Origin: Entamoeba invadens IP1
Taxonomy: Eukaryota; Evosea; Mastigamoebida; Endamoebidae
DNA: 22,795 bases
Assembly (NCBI RefSeq): GCF_000330505.1
Contig: NW_004440274.1
Location: forward strand, 83,342-106,136
Direction: 5' to 3'
Of the stretch, positions 7,268 to 17,861 are shown one piece after another (the first letter of the stretch is position 1; every line of letters starts with the position of its first letter). The position numbers and the translations under genes were made by a program. Under the pieces are notes generated by a model. The model searched no databases. It was not told where the DNA came from and saw nothing but the letters and a program-made list of their open reading frames with translations.

Positions 7268-10200
7268 TTAAATCAAATTTGAGTTAAAAAGTGTAGTAAG
7301 TCCGGTGACGATCTCTGTAGCTTCAATTCTTTCACTTTCTCTTGTCTTCCAGCACTTATCAATTAACTCATATTGTTCTTTCGTCATATTTTCCTTCTTT
7401 TCCAAATGTTTTCCACTTGTAACAAACTCAGCTATCTTCCACGGGTATCTAAATGTTTCTTTTCCAAACGCTTCTTTCCAGCCAAAGACCTCATACATAG
7501 TAATAGCAAACGCGTAGACATCTGCAGACTTTTTATATTTTTCTTGTTTCAGAACTTCTGGCGGCATATATGCTGGTGTTCCAATCCCTTTAGTGAATGT
7601 CATATTAGTCATCATCATATTAATATTTCTGCTACTCCCAAAATCAGTCAATTTCCCGTTCACTTTCGCGTCAAATTCCAGTGTAAAAATGAGTATATTG
7701 TCTGGTTTAATGTCTCTATGTAATATCCCATTCTCGTGTAAATAGACAATTCCCTTCGTTGCATCCAACAGTATTTTAGTCTTCATTTTTATATTAATTG
7801 CACTCTCCTTCTTATGTTTCATCAAGTCTTGTAGACTTCCATATTGTGCAAATTCAGTGACCATACATATCTTACTCGGTATAAATACAGCTCCATAGAA
7901 GTGAACGATATACTCACTCCTAAACTTATTCAACATTGAAACTTCGTTATTAAACTCGTCTAGCATCAGCCCAGTATCTCCATCTCCCATCTCTTTCATC
8001 TTCTTAATAGCCACTTCATGTCCTCTGAACTTCCCTCTGTATACTATACCAAACGATCCTTCTCCAAGTTTGGACTCTTCTATTAACTCCCGATAATTCA
8101 ATTTCGTCGACTGCTCTGTATCCACCTCCATCTTCATCTTATCTACATACATTTTGCCAGTTTCTATATTTAAAGCAGTCACTGTAAATGCCTCTGAAAT
8201 ATTCCCAGAACAAAGAGGTTTAATGAATATCTCAAACTCACACGCCTCATCTTTCTTCAATGTCACTAAAGATGGGACCGTGCGGATCTCATAGAAGTCG
8301 CACCCATCCATCACAGAAAATTGCACCTTCAGAACGTGTTTGGTGCCGTTCCCAATGCAGATGAGGTCTCTGGTCTCTTCGTCCACTGGAATTAAATTGT
8401 CGCTCTCCAAATCAAATTTCAGCACATTTTTGTTCGTTAAAAGAACATCAGAAATGCGCGTCATTTGGATATTGGAGCGACTCATACGGAACACACAGAC
8501 ATTCTCCATCTTCACCTTTTCTTTCCGTTTCATCAATATGTATAGTATTGTTACTATCACACATACTATTAAAAGTACTAAGAGTAATACCACTGATATT
8601 GGGACTCCCACAACAACTCCATAGTTCATCGTTGCAAGACAAGAATCCCCAGAAGTTGTTGGCTTGTTATTTCCTGTGCATTTTATACATTTAGAATCCT
8701 CCGCAGAAATACAGTTATCCACTTTTGAATAGAAAAGACACTTAAAGTTCACTAGAACGTAATTGGGCGTGTCACATCCATCACAAAACTCGTAACTTTG
8801 ACAGGAAGTGCAATTCTCACTACATTGGGAACAACGCCCATTCGTTAAATAATACCCCGAAATACACTTCTCGCACCCATAGACATTCACCTTCTCACAA
8901 TTCAATATCGTCGTGTTCAGTTGACACAATTTGCTCTCACTTGATATTAAGAAATAGCCATCCGCACATGTCAGACACCCATCTCTGTTGGTGCAAAGTT
9001 CACAAGAAACGTCACATGTAAGACATTCAGTGCCTTCCCTATAATATCCATTATTACATATCGCACACCCTTTACTCAATGGTAGACTTACATTACAAAT
9101 CTTGTTGAAATCTCCACGCGTTTGACAGACGCCATTCGAGTCTAAATAGAAGTCGGACGTGCATGAAGTACAATATGTAGTGTTATAACATGTCTTGCAT
9201 TCATTCTCACATGGAAGACAATTTTCGTTATTTTTGTAATATCCATCTTGACAGTGTTGACATCCCTTATTAGTTCTATATATACAACCATCTTCTTCAG
9301 TACCCACTTTTTGAGGGATCTCTAATTTTTTAATGGACTTGTTATTTATATTATACTTATTATATTTAGAAGTCGTTTTATTAAATGTTTTTAGAGACTC
9401 TTCAAATTTCTCCGCACACTTCCCGTCTTTCATTTGGAACACATTAAAGCACTCCAAGCATTTCGATCTCTTCGAAGAGTAAAACTTGCAGTTCTCAGTC
9501 TTTTTAATGTTCGACGAACAAAATTCGTAGTTGCCTTCTTCGCTCTTATCATCACTCACAAAGTACCCTTCTCCACACTCCACACACGATGTTGCAGAAG
9601 TTCTCATGCAATTAACTTCGTTCGCTTGGGAACACAATTTGCTGTTTGTTAATAAGAAGCCGCTCTCACATCTTGAGCAATTCGTTCCATGGCAGATGTC
9701 GCAATGTTCTATCAGACACTTCTCACATCGTCCTTCTGAGATTTGATTGGACTTTTCTGCACATTTGACACACCCACTTGTGAGGGTTTCACTGCACTTT
9801 TCGTCGGTCACACACGTCGCCGTTGAGATGTCTAAGATCTCATTTTGACCACACGAAAGCTTTTTGATTTCATTTTTATATAAAATACATGACGTCTCCA
9901 AGTCACATGAAGAACACACGTTTTCTGTATTTAAAAATTCACCACTTTGACAGCCAAAAATGATGCCGTTTCTATTCAAATTGTCGTTGTTATTGGAAAC
10001 ACAGTTTCCATCTAACACTGTGTAATTATCATCACAATTAATGCAACTAACAACTCCCTTATTCGTCTTTTGATATTTGCAGTGGTCACTTCTTGTTGCA
10101 CAATCACTATTTATAGAAATTTGGTCAGCGCAGTCACACGAGCTCTGTGTTTTTATCGAAGGCGCTTGACACTGTTTTGTCGACACGCAGTCGCCGTTCG

Positions 10201-13200
10201 AAACAAAGGCAGTTGCATTACACTTCATACACTTCTTATCGACTTGGATGGAACACCCCTCCTCATTCTTCTTACATGTCCCAATCTTATTGATTTCATC
10301 ATAGAAGTACGTCTCCGTCTTTTCAACACATGCCCGGCAATTCCCATTTTCGTCTGGGATATATGGCGCATAGCATTTGGTGCACTTCGCACTCCCAGAA
10401 GCAGGTGTTGTACACTCCAAACAATTCACAAGTTTTGAATAACAACTTTCACATGTCATTTCATCCTTTTTGTATTGCCCAGTTGGACACAAAGAACATG
10501 TCCCCGACTTGAGTATAAAGGGATCAAAACATTGTGTACACTTATTCTCCGTTGTCAGACATTTATAACAATTTGGAGCGACTGAGTCGCATCCATTGCA
10601 GATTCCCGTGACTTTATTGGGATAAAATCCGCTTATGCATTTGATACAAGTCCTTGAAAAAGTCTCTGAACACGTCTCACAATTTGCATCAAATGAAGAG
10701 CAATTTTGACATGTTTTGGTCTTCGGGTCGTTAAACACAAAATTGGACTTACACCCTTCGCACACTCCTGAAGTTGTGGAACACATTGAATCACACGAAG
10801 AATCACAATTCACACACTTTTTACTCGTCTCGTCAGGGTACATCCCACGCTTACATATCTTACACTGTCGTTTGTTTGGTATACACTCTTCGCAATTGCT
10901 ATCAAAAAGTTGACAACTTTCGCACTTCAGTGGGTCGCTCAGAGTCGGCACATATCCACTTTGACACGACAAACAGTAGCCATTTACAGTGTTACAATTT
11001 CCTCCACATGTGCTATCGCACTGTTGACATCTAAAATCACCCACTGTTTTGGGATAGTAATTTGAGCGACATTGAATGCACTTCCGACTATAATCAGTCG
11101 CACAAGTCGCACAATTTGCATCAAAAGATGTACAACTTTCACATGCAATTTCTTTCGGATTCTTAAACACGTAATTTGAAGCACACGTTGAACAAATACC
11201 ACTGGAAGTATTACACGATGTCGAAGAACATGATAAATCACACGAGATGCATTTCCCGGTTGTTTTAGAAGGGTAAAACCCCAAGTCACATATTTGACAC
11301 TTTCTTACAAATTTAGAATCACACGTCTTACAGTGAGTGTCAAAGGTTCGACACGCTTCACATGTTGGACTTGCTGTTTCTTTTAAGACGTAATTGGAAG
11401 CACATTTGAGACAATTTCCATTGTTTCCATCACAACTTCCTCCGCAAGAATCGTCGCATTTTCGACATTTGAAGTCGCCTGAAGTCGTTTTGAAGTAATT
11501 GGAAGTGCAAACAGAACACTTTCTTTCAGCATTGGATGCACAAGTGACACAGTTGGGATCAAATGAAGAACACGCCTCACACCCTTGACCCCCTTCAGAT
11601 GGTTTGACGTAGTTGGATTGACACTCAATACACTCCCCATTGGACCCATCACAGTTGATACAAGTGGTCGGACAAGACACACAAACGCCATCTTTGGCAT
11701 ACATCCCATTAGTACACGTTATACACTTTCTCTCATATGTTGGAGAACATTGAACACAGTCGGAATTAAATGTGTTGCACTCAACACAACTCATTTTGTC
11801 TTCAGAAAACACCGAATTGGACGAGCACGAAAGACACTTCCCCGTTAACCCATCACAATTTCCATTACATGTACTGTTACACAATACACATGTATTGGAC
11901 ACTAAATGGTATCCACTTTTACACCCCACACACGTCTTAGAATAGTCACTTGCACACGTCTGGCAGTTACTAATAGCTTCCGCACACGCCGTACAAATCA
12001 GTTTATTATTTGTATTAAAAACGTAATTTTCTTTACATGCAGTGCACTGTCCAGTTTGTGTGTTGCACTTTGCATTACATGTCAAATCACATTCATAACA
12101 CTTCCCATCTAATTTGGGGTATTTCCCAGTCATACACGTCACACATTTTCGTTCAAAAGACGCTGCACATGTCACACAATTAGTGTCAAAGGTATTACAA
12201 GCTACACATTGAGTCGATGGTATTTCGGTAAACACTTTATTTGATTCACATGCAGTGCACACCCCATTTTTAGTATCACATTGTCCGCCACATGTCGTCG
12301 AGCAGACTCCGCACTTTCCAGACGCATTTGGATAATAATTTGGTTTGCACGCAATGCACTTTCTTTCAAATGTCGATGAACACGTCATACAATTTGCATC
12401 ATATGTCGAGCACAATTCACACACTTTCAAATCACTTGCAGAAATCACTGCATTTGTACTACACGAAATGCAGTTGCCATTGAGAGGATTACATTTGACA
12501 CAATTGGCACCACAAGACTGACAAATTCCGCTCTCTGGATGTGGGTAATACCCTTCATTACATTCATAACACTTTCTTGCATAATCCCGTGAACACATTT
12601 TGCAGTGAATATCAATTTCTGAGCATTTTACACACACTCTGGACTTCGGACTAGTAAACACGTAATTGGTCAAACACTCGTTACAATTCCCTGTGATCGA
12701 GTCGCACTGGGAGTTACACGTTTGGTCACAACTTTTGCATACTGAAGTGGAGTCTTCCGGATAATACCCCACAGAGCATTGTAAGCACTTTCTCTCATCA
12801 ATTGGGCACTTGACACAATTCGGGAACACCGTTGAACAGCTCTCACACACTTTAGAAATTGGTTCTGTTGGTATGTAGTTCTCCAAACACCTCTCGCACT
12901 GTCCATTCGTCGTATTACAATTTCCACCACACGTCGCGTCGCATTGCGAGCACTTCAAATCGCCCGAAGCCGCATACACTGGGGCATAATTAGTTTTGCA
13001 CTCATAACATTTCCTTTGAGACACACTAGAACATACAAGACAGTTCGGATCAAAGACGGAACACAATTCACATGAGTACGTATGGGGATTTTTATAAACA
13101 TAATCACTCTTACAGCGAATACACGTGCCATTTGTGGTATCACAATAAGTGGCTTGGCACGTTTGATCGCACAACACACAAGATAACCCGTCAATGGGTG

Positions 13201-16200
13201 ACGGGTAAGATCCATAACTACACGTTTTGCATATTCTGGAGTGGTCCAAAGCACACGCAGAACAATTAGCAATAGCCACATAACATGGATCGCATTTGGA
13301 CCGGTTTTGTGCATTAAAAACAAAGTTACTCAGACAACTGGTGCAATAGCCGGTGGCGCCATCGCAACTTCCTCCACAGGAATCGTCGCATTTCCGACAT
13401 TTGAAGTCGCCAGAAGTCGTCTTGAAGTAATTGGAAGTGCAAATTGAACACTTTCTATTCGATGCAGAATCACACGTCTTGCAATTTTTATCAAAATCAC
13501 TACAAGACGTGCAATTCACTGATTTGGGGTCTTCAAAGACGTAATTTGAATTACAAAGTTCACAAATCCCAGTCGTGGGGTTACACGAAGAGCAATTCGT
13601 CGAGCAATGAGTACACAATCCATTACTTGTAGGGTAATACCCCGACTCACATTGGACGCATTTCCTCTCAAAAGTACTCGAACACGTTTTACAATTCGAG
13701 TCAAATGATTTGCACGTCATACACGCCGTAGAAAGAGGGGACGTCACCACGTAATTTGTTGCACATTTATCGCACTTCCCTGTGCTTGTATTACACGTGT
13801 TAGTTTGACAGGTTGCACTACAAGTCATGCACGCCCCGGTATTGGGTGACGGGTAATATCCGATATTACAAGTCGTACAAATTCGATTAAAAGTCGTTGA
13901 GCAAGTTAAGCAATTTGCATCAAAAGAAGAGCACTTTTCACAAGACGTACCTCCTCCACCTGCAATGAACACATAATTTGATATACACGAACGACAGACA
14001 CCATTTGTTGTGTCACAATTTCCATTACATGTTAAATCACACGCTTTACACGTTGTCTCAAGAGTGGATGAGGAGTACACTGGATAGTAATTTGAGCGAC
14101 ATACGATGCACTTCCGACTAAAATCAGACGCACATGTCGAGCAATGTGCATCAAAAGTGTTGCACGAATCACAAGACACGTCCTTGTTACTTTTAAACAC
14201 ATAATTGCTCTGACATGAAGTGCATATCCCAGTCATCGCATTGCACGCATCACTTTTGCATGTTAAATCACATGGAATGCAATTACCAGTCGTTTTTGAA
14301 GGGTAATATCCCCCTTTACATGTGATACAAGACCCCGAGGAATCCGCCGCACATTTCAGACAGTTTGGGTCTAAATCAGAACATCCTGTGCACGCTATCC
14401 CCGGCGGGTTTTTCATGACAAAATCGGCTTTACAGACTTTGCAAATGCCGCCATTTGGCTCACAAGAAGAGCACGAAGAGTCGCAGTGTGTGCATGTATA
14501 TGCACTGTTGATGTAATAATCTGTCTTACATGCAATACACTTCCTAGAAGAATCAGACGCACACGTCAAGCAATTTGCATCAAACGATTCGCACAACTCG
14601 CATTGATTTGAAGAAGTTGAAGAGAGCACGTAGCCTGAGATACACGAAAAGCATATTCCAGTTGTAGTGCTGCAAGTAGATGCGCACGTTGAATGACAAG
14701 TTACACAACTAGTCCCAGAAAGGTATGATCCACTTTTACACGCCACACACTTCCTTTCTGTTTGTGAACACGTCTGGCAATATGAATTAAAAGTGCTGCA
14801 CAATTCACATGAAACGGAATTTGAAGTGTATGGGACATATCCAGAGGAACAGTGTAAGCATATCCCAGTGGTTGTACTACAATTATTGGTGAGACAAGTC
14901 GTTGAGCATTGCGCACAAACGCCTCCTTTTGGGTAATAGTTCGTCGCACATTGTGCACACACTCTGCTCTCTGTTGGACATGAAGTACAATGTGCGTCAA
15001 AAGTTGTACAAGTCACACACACTTTAGATTTCGGTGAGTCATACACCAAGCCAGTCGCACAACTTGTGCAAACTCCACTCACCGAATTGCACTTTGCACA
15101 TGTTGGTGAACAAATTGTACATGACGTCCCATCCAGATAATATCCCGCTGCACATTTAGAGCACGCCGTATTTGATGTACATGTTGTGCATCCAGTGCTG
15201 CATACATTGCACTTTTCATTAGATAGATAATACCCTCCCTTACAAACAGTGCACGTGGGACCACTTATTAAACAGTCAGAGCACCCCACAAGTGAAGTAC
15301 AATTCAAGCAAATGCCGTTACTTATATACGTCCCTCTTTTACAAGTTGTGCAAATTGCTTTTGAGCTAATTTCATTATAGTAACAATCATTGCAATAAGA
15401 TATAGTGCTATCGCATTTAATGCACTTATCATCCTTTGAATAGTGATACGACTTACACTTGGAACACCGATCTTCAGTGGGGCACACCATACAATTTGTA
15501 TCTGTGCACGGCGTACAAACGTTGTTGTTAATGTAATATCCCGAATAGCACGTTTTACATGTTGTCGAGCTTTGACATGTGTAACAATTTGTTACGCCGC
15601 ACGAGGAACATGTCCCCGACGATAAATAATAGCCGGGTTTACATTGAGTACACGTTGTCTGATTATAACACCTGTCACAATACGACAATGTCGAAGAACA
15701 CGCGTTGCATGTGTTTGTTGATGAAGTCAAATAGTATCCATAATAGCATCTCGAACACGTCGTTGCCGAACTACACGAATAACAATTGTTGGTAATAACA
15801 GGGCAAGTTGTGCATACTCCATTATTCATATACGATCCATAGTAACACACATCACACGTTGTAGAGGAAGAACAACGATAACAACTAGAAAGTGTTCTTG
15901 AACATGGAACACAATTGTTAGTGGAGTCTTTGTAATATCCGTACAGACATTCCAAGCAGATGTTGGAGTTATCACACCTGTAACAATTTGAAGTGGTGCA
16001 CTTCTTACACGTTAGTGATGATAAGTAATATCCATATATACATTCAGTGCATGTCGTGGAGGACGTGCACCGGTAACAATTAATAACACCGCAAAGCTTG
16101 CAGATATTGTTTTCTAAATAGTACTTATAATAACATGCAGTACATGTCGATAATGAACTGCTTGAACATGAGTAACAATTCGCTACAGTACACCCGGCGC

Positions 16201-16624
16201 CTTTTAGTGTTGATTTAATAGTATTGCTGGAACTATTAATAATAGAAATATAACTATAATCTGATGGGACAGTCACCGCGTCTGAAAATACAAAGACTTT
16301 GTGCGAGACATTTTCATAACGGACGTTTTTACTCTGAAAAGTGACCGTCGCGTTTTGAAGAAAAACTTCAAAGAAGTCGACTGAGTCGTCAAGTTCGATG
16401 TTGATAAAAGTGACCTCGGAACACTCTAATTTAGTCAGATTTTGTAATCCAATGAAGAGTGTTTGGTTCTCATATCTCAGTGAATGGTGTAAACAAAAGT
16501 CAGACACCTTAGCATAATTTGAAAGCGAATAGCAGTGAATCACTAAGTCTAGGTCAATGCAAAATGACGGCTCGGTTGATGCAAATGACAAAACAGCCGT
16601 GAGGATGACAAGAAAAAACAACAT
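7268..16624 (-). CDS. giant Cys-rich transmembrane receptor kinase (Entamoeba TMK type), 3118 aa
   Basis: Type I membrane receptor kinase. The start is the ATG at 16624-16622: the frame stays open 13 more codons upstream to a TTG, but it has no earlier ATG and an in-frame TGA at 16675-16673. A signal peptide (MLFFLVILTAVLSFA) opens directly after this ATG. Residues ~17-144 form a unique N-terminal region. C145 to ~538 carry short Cys-rich repeats (CYRC..STTC..C.YGYYL). C539 to ~2011 hold 21 modules of ~70 aa, and ~2012-2660 a third, irregular CxxC-rich block. One transmembrane helix lies at ~2674-2698, a beta-rich domain at ~2745-2838 and a kinase domain at ~2847-3110. The kinase has the glycine loop GEGSFG (2854-2859), K2874 in VAIK, HRDIKPDN (2969-2976), D2994 of DFG and MPPEVL, so it should be active, and looks TKL-like Ser/Thr. 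Family knowledge: Entamoeba TMKs resemble the Gal/GalNAc lectin intermediate subunit outside and act as surface sensors. The ligand is unknown. No introns are needed. Confidence 0.93.
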   Translation of the reverse strand: MLFFLVILTAVLSFASTEPSFCIDLDLVIHCYSLSNYAKVSDFCLHHSLRYENQTLFIGLQNLTKLECSEVTFINIELDDSVDFFEVFLQNATVTFQSKNVRYENVSHKVFVFSDAVTVPSDYSYISIINSSSNTIKSTLKGAGCTVANCYSCSSSSLSTCTACYYKYYLENNICKLCGVINCYRCTSSTTCTECIYGYYLSSLTCKKCTTSNCYRCDNSNICLECLYGYYKDSTNNCVPCSRTLSSCYRCSSSTTCDVCYYGSYMNNGVCTTCPVITNNCYSCSSATTCSRCYYGYYLTSSTNTCNACSSTLSYCDRCYNQTTCTQCKPGYYLSSGTCSSCGVTNCYTCQSSTTCKTCYSGYYINNNVCTPCTDTNCMVCPTEDRCSKCKSYHYSKDDKCIKCDSTISYCNDCYYNEISSKAICTTCKRGTYISNGICLNCTSLVGCSDCLISGPTCTVCKGGYYLSNEKCNVCSTGCTTCTSNTACSKCAAGYYLDGTSCTICSPTCAKCNSVSGVCTSCATGLVYDSPKSKVCVTCTTFDAHCTSCPTESRVCAQCATNYYPKGGVCAQCSTTCLTNNCSTTTGICLHCSSGYVPYTSNSVSCELCSTFNSYCQTCSQTERKCVACKSGSYLSGTSCVTCHSTCASTCSTTTGICFSCISGYVLSSTSSNQCELCESFDANCLTCASDSSRKCIACKTDYYINSAYTCTHCDSSCSSCEPNGGICKVCKADFVMKNPPGIACTGCSDLDPNCLKCAADSSGSCITCKGGYYPSKTTGNCIPCDLTCKSDACNAMTGICTSCQSNYVFKSNKDVSCDSCNTFDAHCSTCASDFSRKCIVCRSNYYPVYSSSTLETTCKACDLTCNGNCDTTNGVCRSCISNYVFIAGGGGTSCEKCSSFDANCLTCSTTFNRICTTCNIGYYPSPNTGACMTCSATCQTNTCNTSTGKCDKCATNYVVTSPLSTACMTCKSFDSNCKTCSSTFERKCVQCESGYYPTSNGLCTHCSTNCSSCNPTTGICELCNSNYVFEDPKSVNCTSCSDFDKNCKTCDSASNRKCSICTSNYFKTTSGDFKCRKCDDSCGGSCDGATGYCTSCLSNFVFNAQNRSKCDPCYVAIANCSACALDHSRICKTCSYGSYPSPIDGLSCVLCDQTCQATYCDTTNGTCIRCKSDYVYKNPHTYSCELCSVFDPNCLVCSSVSQRKCYECKTNYAPVYAASGDLKCSQCDATCGGNCNTTNGQCERCLENYIPTEPISKVCESCSTVFPNCVKCPIDERKCLQCSVGYYPEDSTSVCKSCDQTCNSQCDSITGNCNECLTNYVFTSPKSRVCVKCSEIDIHCKMCSRDYARKCYECNEGYYPHPESGICQSCGANCVKCNPLNGNCISCSTNAVISASDLKVCELCSTYDANCMTCSSTFERKCIACKPNYYPNASGKCGVCSTTCGGQCDTKNGVCTACESNKVFTEIPSTQCVACNTFDTNCVTCAASFERKCVTCMTGKYPKLDGKCYECDLTCNAKCNTQTGQCTACKENYVFNTNNKLICTACAEAISNCQTCASDYSKTCVGCKSGYHLVSNTCVLCNSTCNGNCDGLTGKCLSCSSNSVFSEDKMSCVECNTFNSDCVQCSPTYERKCITCTNGMYAKDGVCVSCPTTCINCDGSNGECIECQSNYVKPSEGGQGCEACSSFDPNCVTCASNAERKCSVCTSNYFKTTSGDFKCRKCDDSCGGSCDGNNGNCLKCASNYVLKETASPTCEACRTFDTHCKTCDSKFVRKCQICDLGFYPSKTTGKCISCDLSCSSTSCNTSSGICSTCASNYVFKNPKEIACESCTSFDANCATCATDYSRKCIQCRSNYYPKTVGDFRCQQCDSTCGGNCNTVNGYCLSCQSGYVPTLSDPLKCESCQLFDSNCEECIPNKRQCKICKRGMYPDETSKKCVNCDSSCDSMCSTTSGVCEGCKSNFVFNDPKTKTCQNCSSFDANCETCSETFSRTCIKCISGFYPNKVTGICNGCDSVAPNCYKCLTTENKCTQCFDPFILKSGTCSLCPTGQYKKDEMTCESCYSKLVNCLECTTPASGSAKCTKCYAPYIPDENGNCRACVEKTETYFYDEINKIGTCKKNEEGCSIQVDKKCMKCNATAFVSNGDCVSTKQCQAPSIKTQSSCDCADQISINSDCATRSDHCKYQKTNKGVVSCINCDDNYTVLDGNCVSNNNDNLNRNGIIFGCQSGEFLNTENVCSSCDLETSCILYKNEIKKLSCGQNEILDISTATCVTDEKCSETLTSGCVKCAEKSNQISEGRCEKCLIEHCDICHGTNCSRCESGFLLTNSKLCSQANEVNCMRTSATSCVECGEGYFVSDDKSEEGNYEFCSSNIKKTENCKFYSSKRSKCLECFNVFQMKDGKCAEKFEESLKTFNKTTSKYNKYNINNKSIKKLEIPQKVGTEEDGCIYRTNKGCQHCQDGYYKNNENCLPCENECKTCYNTTYCTSCTSDFYLDSNGVCQTRGDFNKICNVSLPLSKGCAICNNGYYREGTECLTCDVSCELCTNRDGCLTCADGYFLISSESKLCQLNTTILNCEKVNVYGCEKCISGYYLTNGRCSQCSENCTSCQSYEFCDGCDTPNYVLVNFKCLFYSKVDNCISAEDSKCIKCTGNNKPTTSGDSCLATMNYGVVVGVPISVVLLLVLLIVCVIVTILYILMKRKEKVKMENVCVFRMSRSNIQMTRISDVLLTNKNVLKFDLESDNLIPVDEETRDLICIGNGTKHVLKVQFSVMDGCDFYEIRTVPSLVTLKKDEACEFEIFIKPLCSGNISEAFTVTALNIETGKMYVDKMKMEVDTEQSTKLNYRELIEESKLGEGSFGIVYRGKFRGHEVAIKKMKEMGDGDTGLMLDEFNNEVSMLNKFRSEYIVHFYGAVFIPSKICMVTEFAQYGSLQDLMKHKKESAINIKMKTKILLDATKGIVYLHENGILHRDIKPDNILIFTLEFDAKVNGKLTDFGSSRNINMMMTNMTFTKGIGTPAYMPPEVLKQEKYKKSADVYAFAITMYEVFGWKEAFGKETFRYPWKIAEFVTSGKHLEKKENMTKEQYELIDKCWKTRESERIEATEIVTGLTTLFNSNLI
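11427..11524 (-). repeat. near-duplicate module segment, copy in module 17
   Basis: These 98 bases align without gaps to 13359-13456 with about 8 differences, including agreement at silent positions. This is far closer than other module pairs. Both encode the stretch KTTSGDFKCRKCDDSCGGSC. Confidence 0.8.
13359..13456 (-). repeat. near-duplicate module segment, copy in module 8
   Basis: Partner of 11427-11524, nine modules (about 1.93 kb) away in the same gene, consistent with recent duplication or gene conversion. Confidence 0.8.
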
Positions 16625-17861
16625 ATTTTGAATTAAAAAATTATTCAATAAATTAAGAAACAACAGTCCAAGTCACTTTTTTTCGGTGCTCTTATTTTTT
16701 GGTTGCACGTCAATAAATTTGCTTCTTTATTTGTAATCCCAGCTTTTACTTTCTTTTTTGTATTGATTTCTATAAGTAAACTGAAATATTATAAATGGAT
16801 AATAAAATGGATAAAATGATTGCAATTGTTTCTTGGGAATCAGTGTATCATTTTTTATTTGGTGTTTTTTATTGGAAATAATGTATTACTAAGTACATTT
16901 CGGGATCAATACTCATAACACGACAATTTCTATTGGGATACCAAAATTTATAGTAAATTTAACTATACATTCAGATTTATCCAATATGTAACTTTTCAAT
17001 TGAATAAGAGCATAATTCCAAAGACCGGAAATTATCTAAAAATGTTTTTATTTGGAAAATAAGATAAAAAAGAATATTCTAACACGACTTATTAATAGTA
17101 TTTTATAGTTTCTTTTACAATATATGTTTATTGGAATTATCAAGTTATTTTTTCATGTTCAAAGACCTTTCAAAAAAGCAATAACATTAAAACCAATTTT
17201 TTGCCATATGTTTAGTTTATTTAATTATAAAGAAATAATGAAATATGGTAAAACTTGTAAGTTTAAAAATAAATTCAAACTTAAATTAGAATTAAATCGA
17301 CTTGTGTTATTTTTATTGTAAAAACAATCGAATGATCTGCAAAACTTTTTGAGTTTAAAAAAAGAATTACAAAATAAAAAAATTTTGTAAGGTGATTTTA
17401 ATAAAGAAACGGGAATTAGAGAAATGTAATGCACATAAATTCAATTGATTTGACGCTTTTAAGAAACTGTCGGGAGTGTTGGAATTTTTTAGGTTATTTG
17501 TAATAATAATTATAATTATAAGAAAAAACTAATAATAGCATATAAATTTTGTTATTGTCTTTTTTAAACAACTTTTTTATAATAGTGAAATAAAAAAATG
17601 GTTTTTAATGTAAAATAAGTAAATATATTATATATTATATAATATACGTCTTTAATTTATACATTAGTATTTGATAAACATGTTTGCTATTCTAAAAACA
17701 ACGTCCATTTTTTTATATAATCAACACTAAATAATTAAATATACTAATACAATTGGATAAAATAGCATTGTTATATTTATAATATATATATATTCTGATT
17801 GTTGAATATTAAAATAATTCAAAACATAAAACAACTCAGTTGCTTAATCAATTTTTAAATT
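16625..17861. other. AT-rich spacer upstream of the kinase gene
   Basis: About 1.2 kb holding the promoter of the leftward kinase gene near 16625-16750 and the 3' flank of the first secreted-protein gene near 17800-17861. The only frames (65 codons at 17124-17321, 69 codons at 17225-17434) overlap on opposite strands and are low-complexity, so I do not accept them. A long alternating A/T tract lies at about 17620-17647. I cannot pick out a core promoter element reliably. Confidence 0.55.

Larger units (their letters stand above)
10592..15010 (-). repeat. 21 tandem ~210-bp coding modules in the kinase ectodomain
   Basis: Each module starts with a pattern like C-x-x-F-D-x-N-C-x-T-C-x(5-7)-R-K-C-x-x-C. 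It continues with a YYP motif, then a CD.TC....C.T..G.C..C block, then SNYVF..P....CE.C. I count 21 module starts, from C539 (CTTFDAHC) to the CSSFDANC module ending just before C2012. That is 1473 residues, an average of 70 per module (about 210 bp). Three modules (the 9th, 11th and 15th) have lost the FD core (AIANC, VFPNC, AISNC) but keep the cysteines. The fixed cysteine spacing suggests a disulfide-locked rod that lifts the distal domains off the cell surface. Confidence 0.85.

Noticed and set aside
7305..15795. Many 60-122 codon frames on the plus strand, and shifted minus-strand frames, across the kinase gene
   Set aside because: All lie inside the 9.4-kb kinase frame. Repetitive cysteine codons keep other frames open by periodicity, and their translations show no domain.
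16625..16663. N-terminal extension of the receptor kinase by 13 residues from position 16663
   Set aside because: The codon at 16663-16661 is TTG, not ATG. The first ATG after the in-frame TGA (16675-16673) is at 16624, and a clean signal peptide starts exactly there.
17124..17434. Overlapping frames of 65 codons (plus) and 69 codons (minus) upstream of the kinase gene
   Set aside because: Both are AT-driven with Lys/Phe/Asn/Leu-rich translations. They lie antisense to each other and show no similarity to the secreted family.
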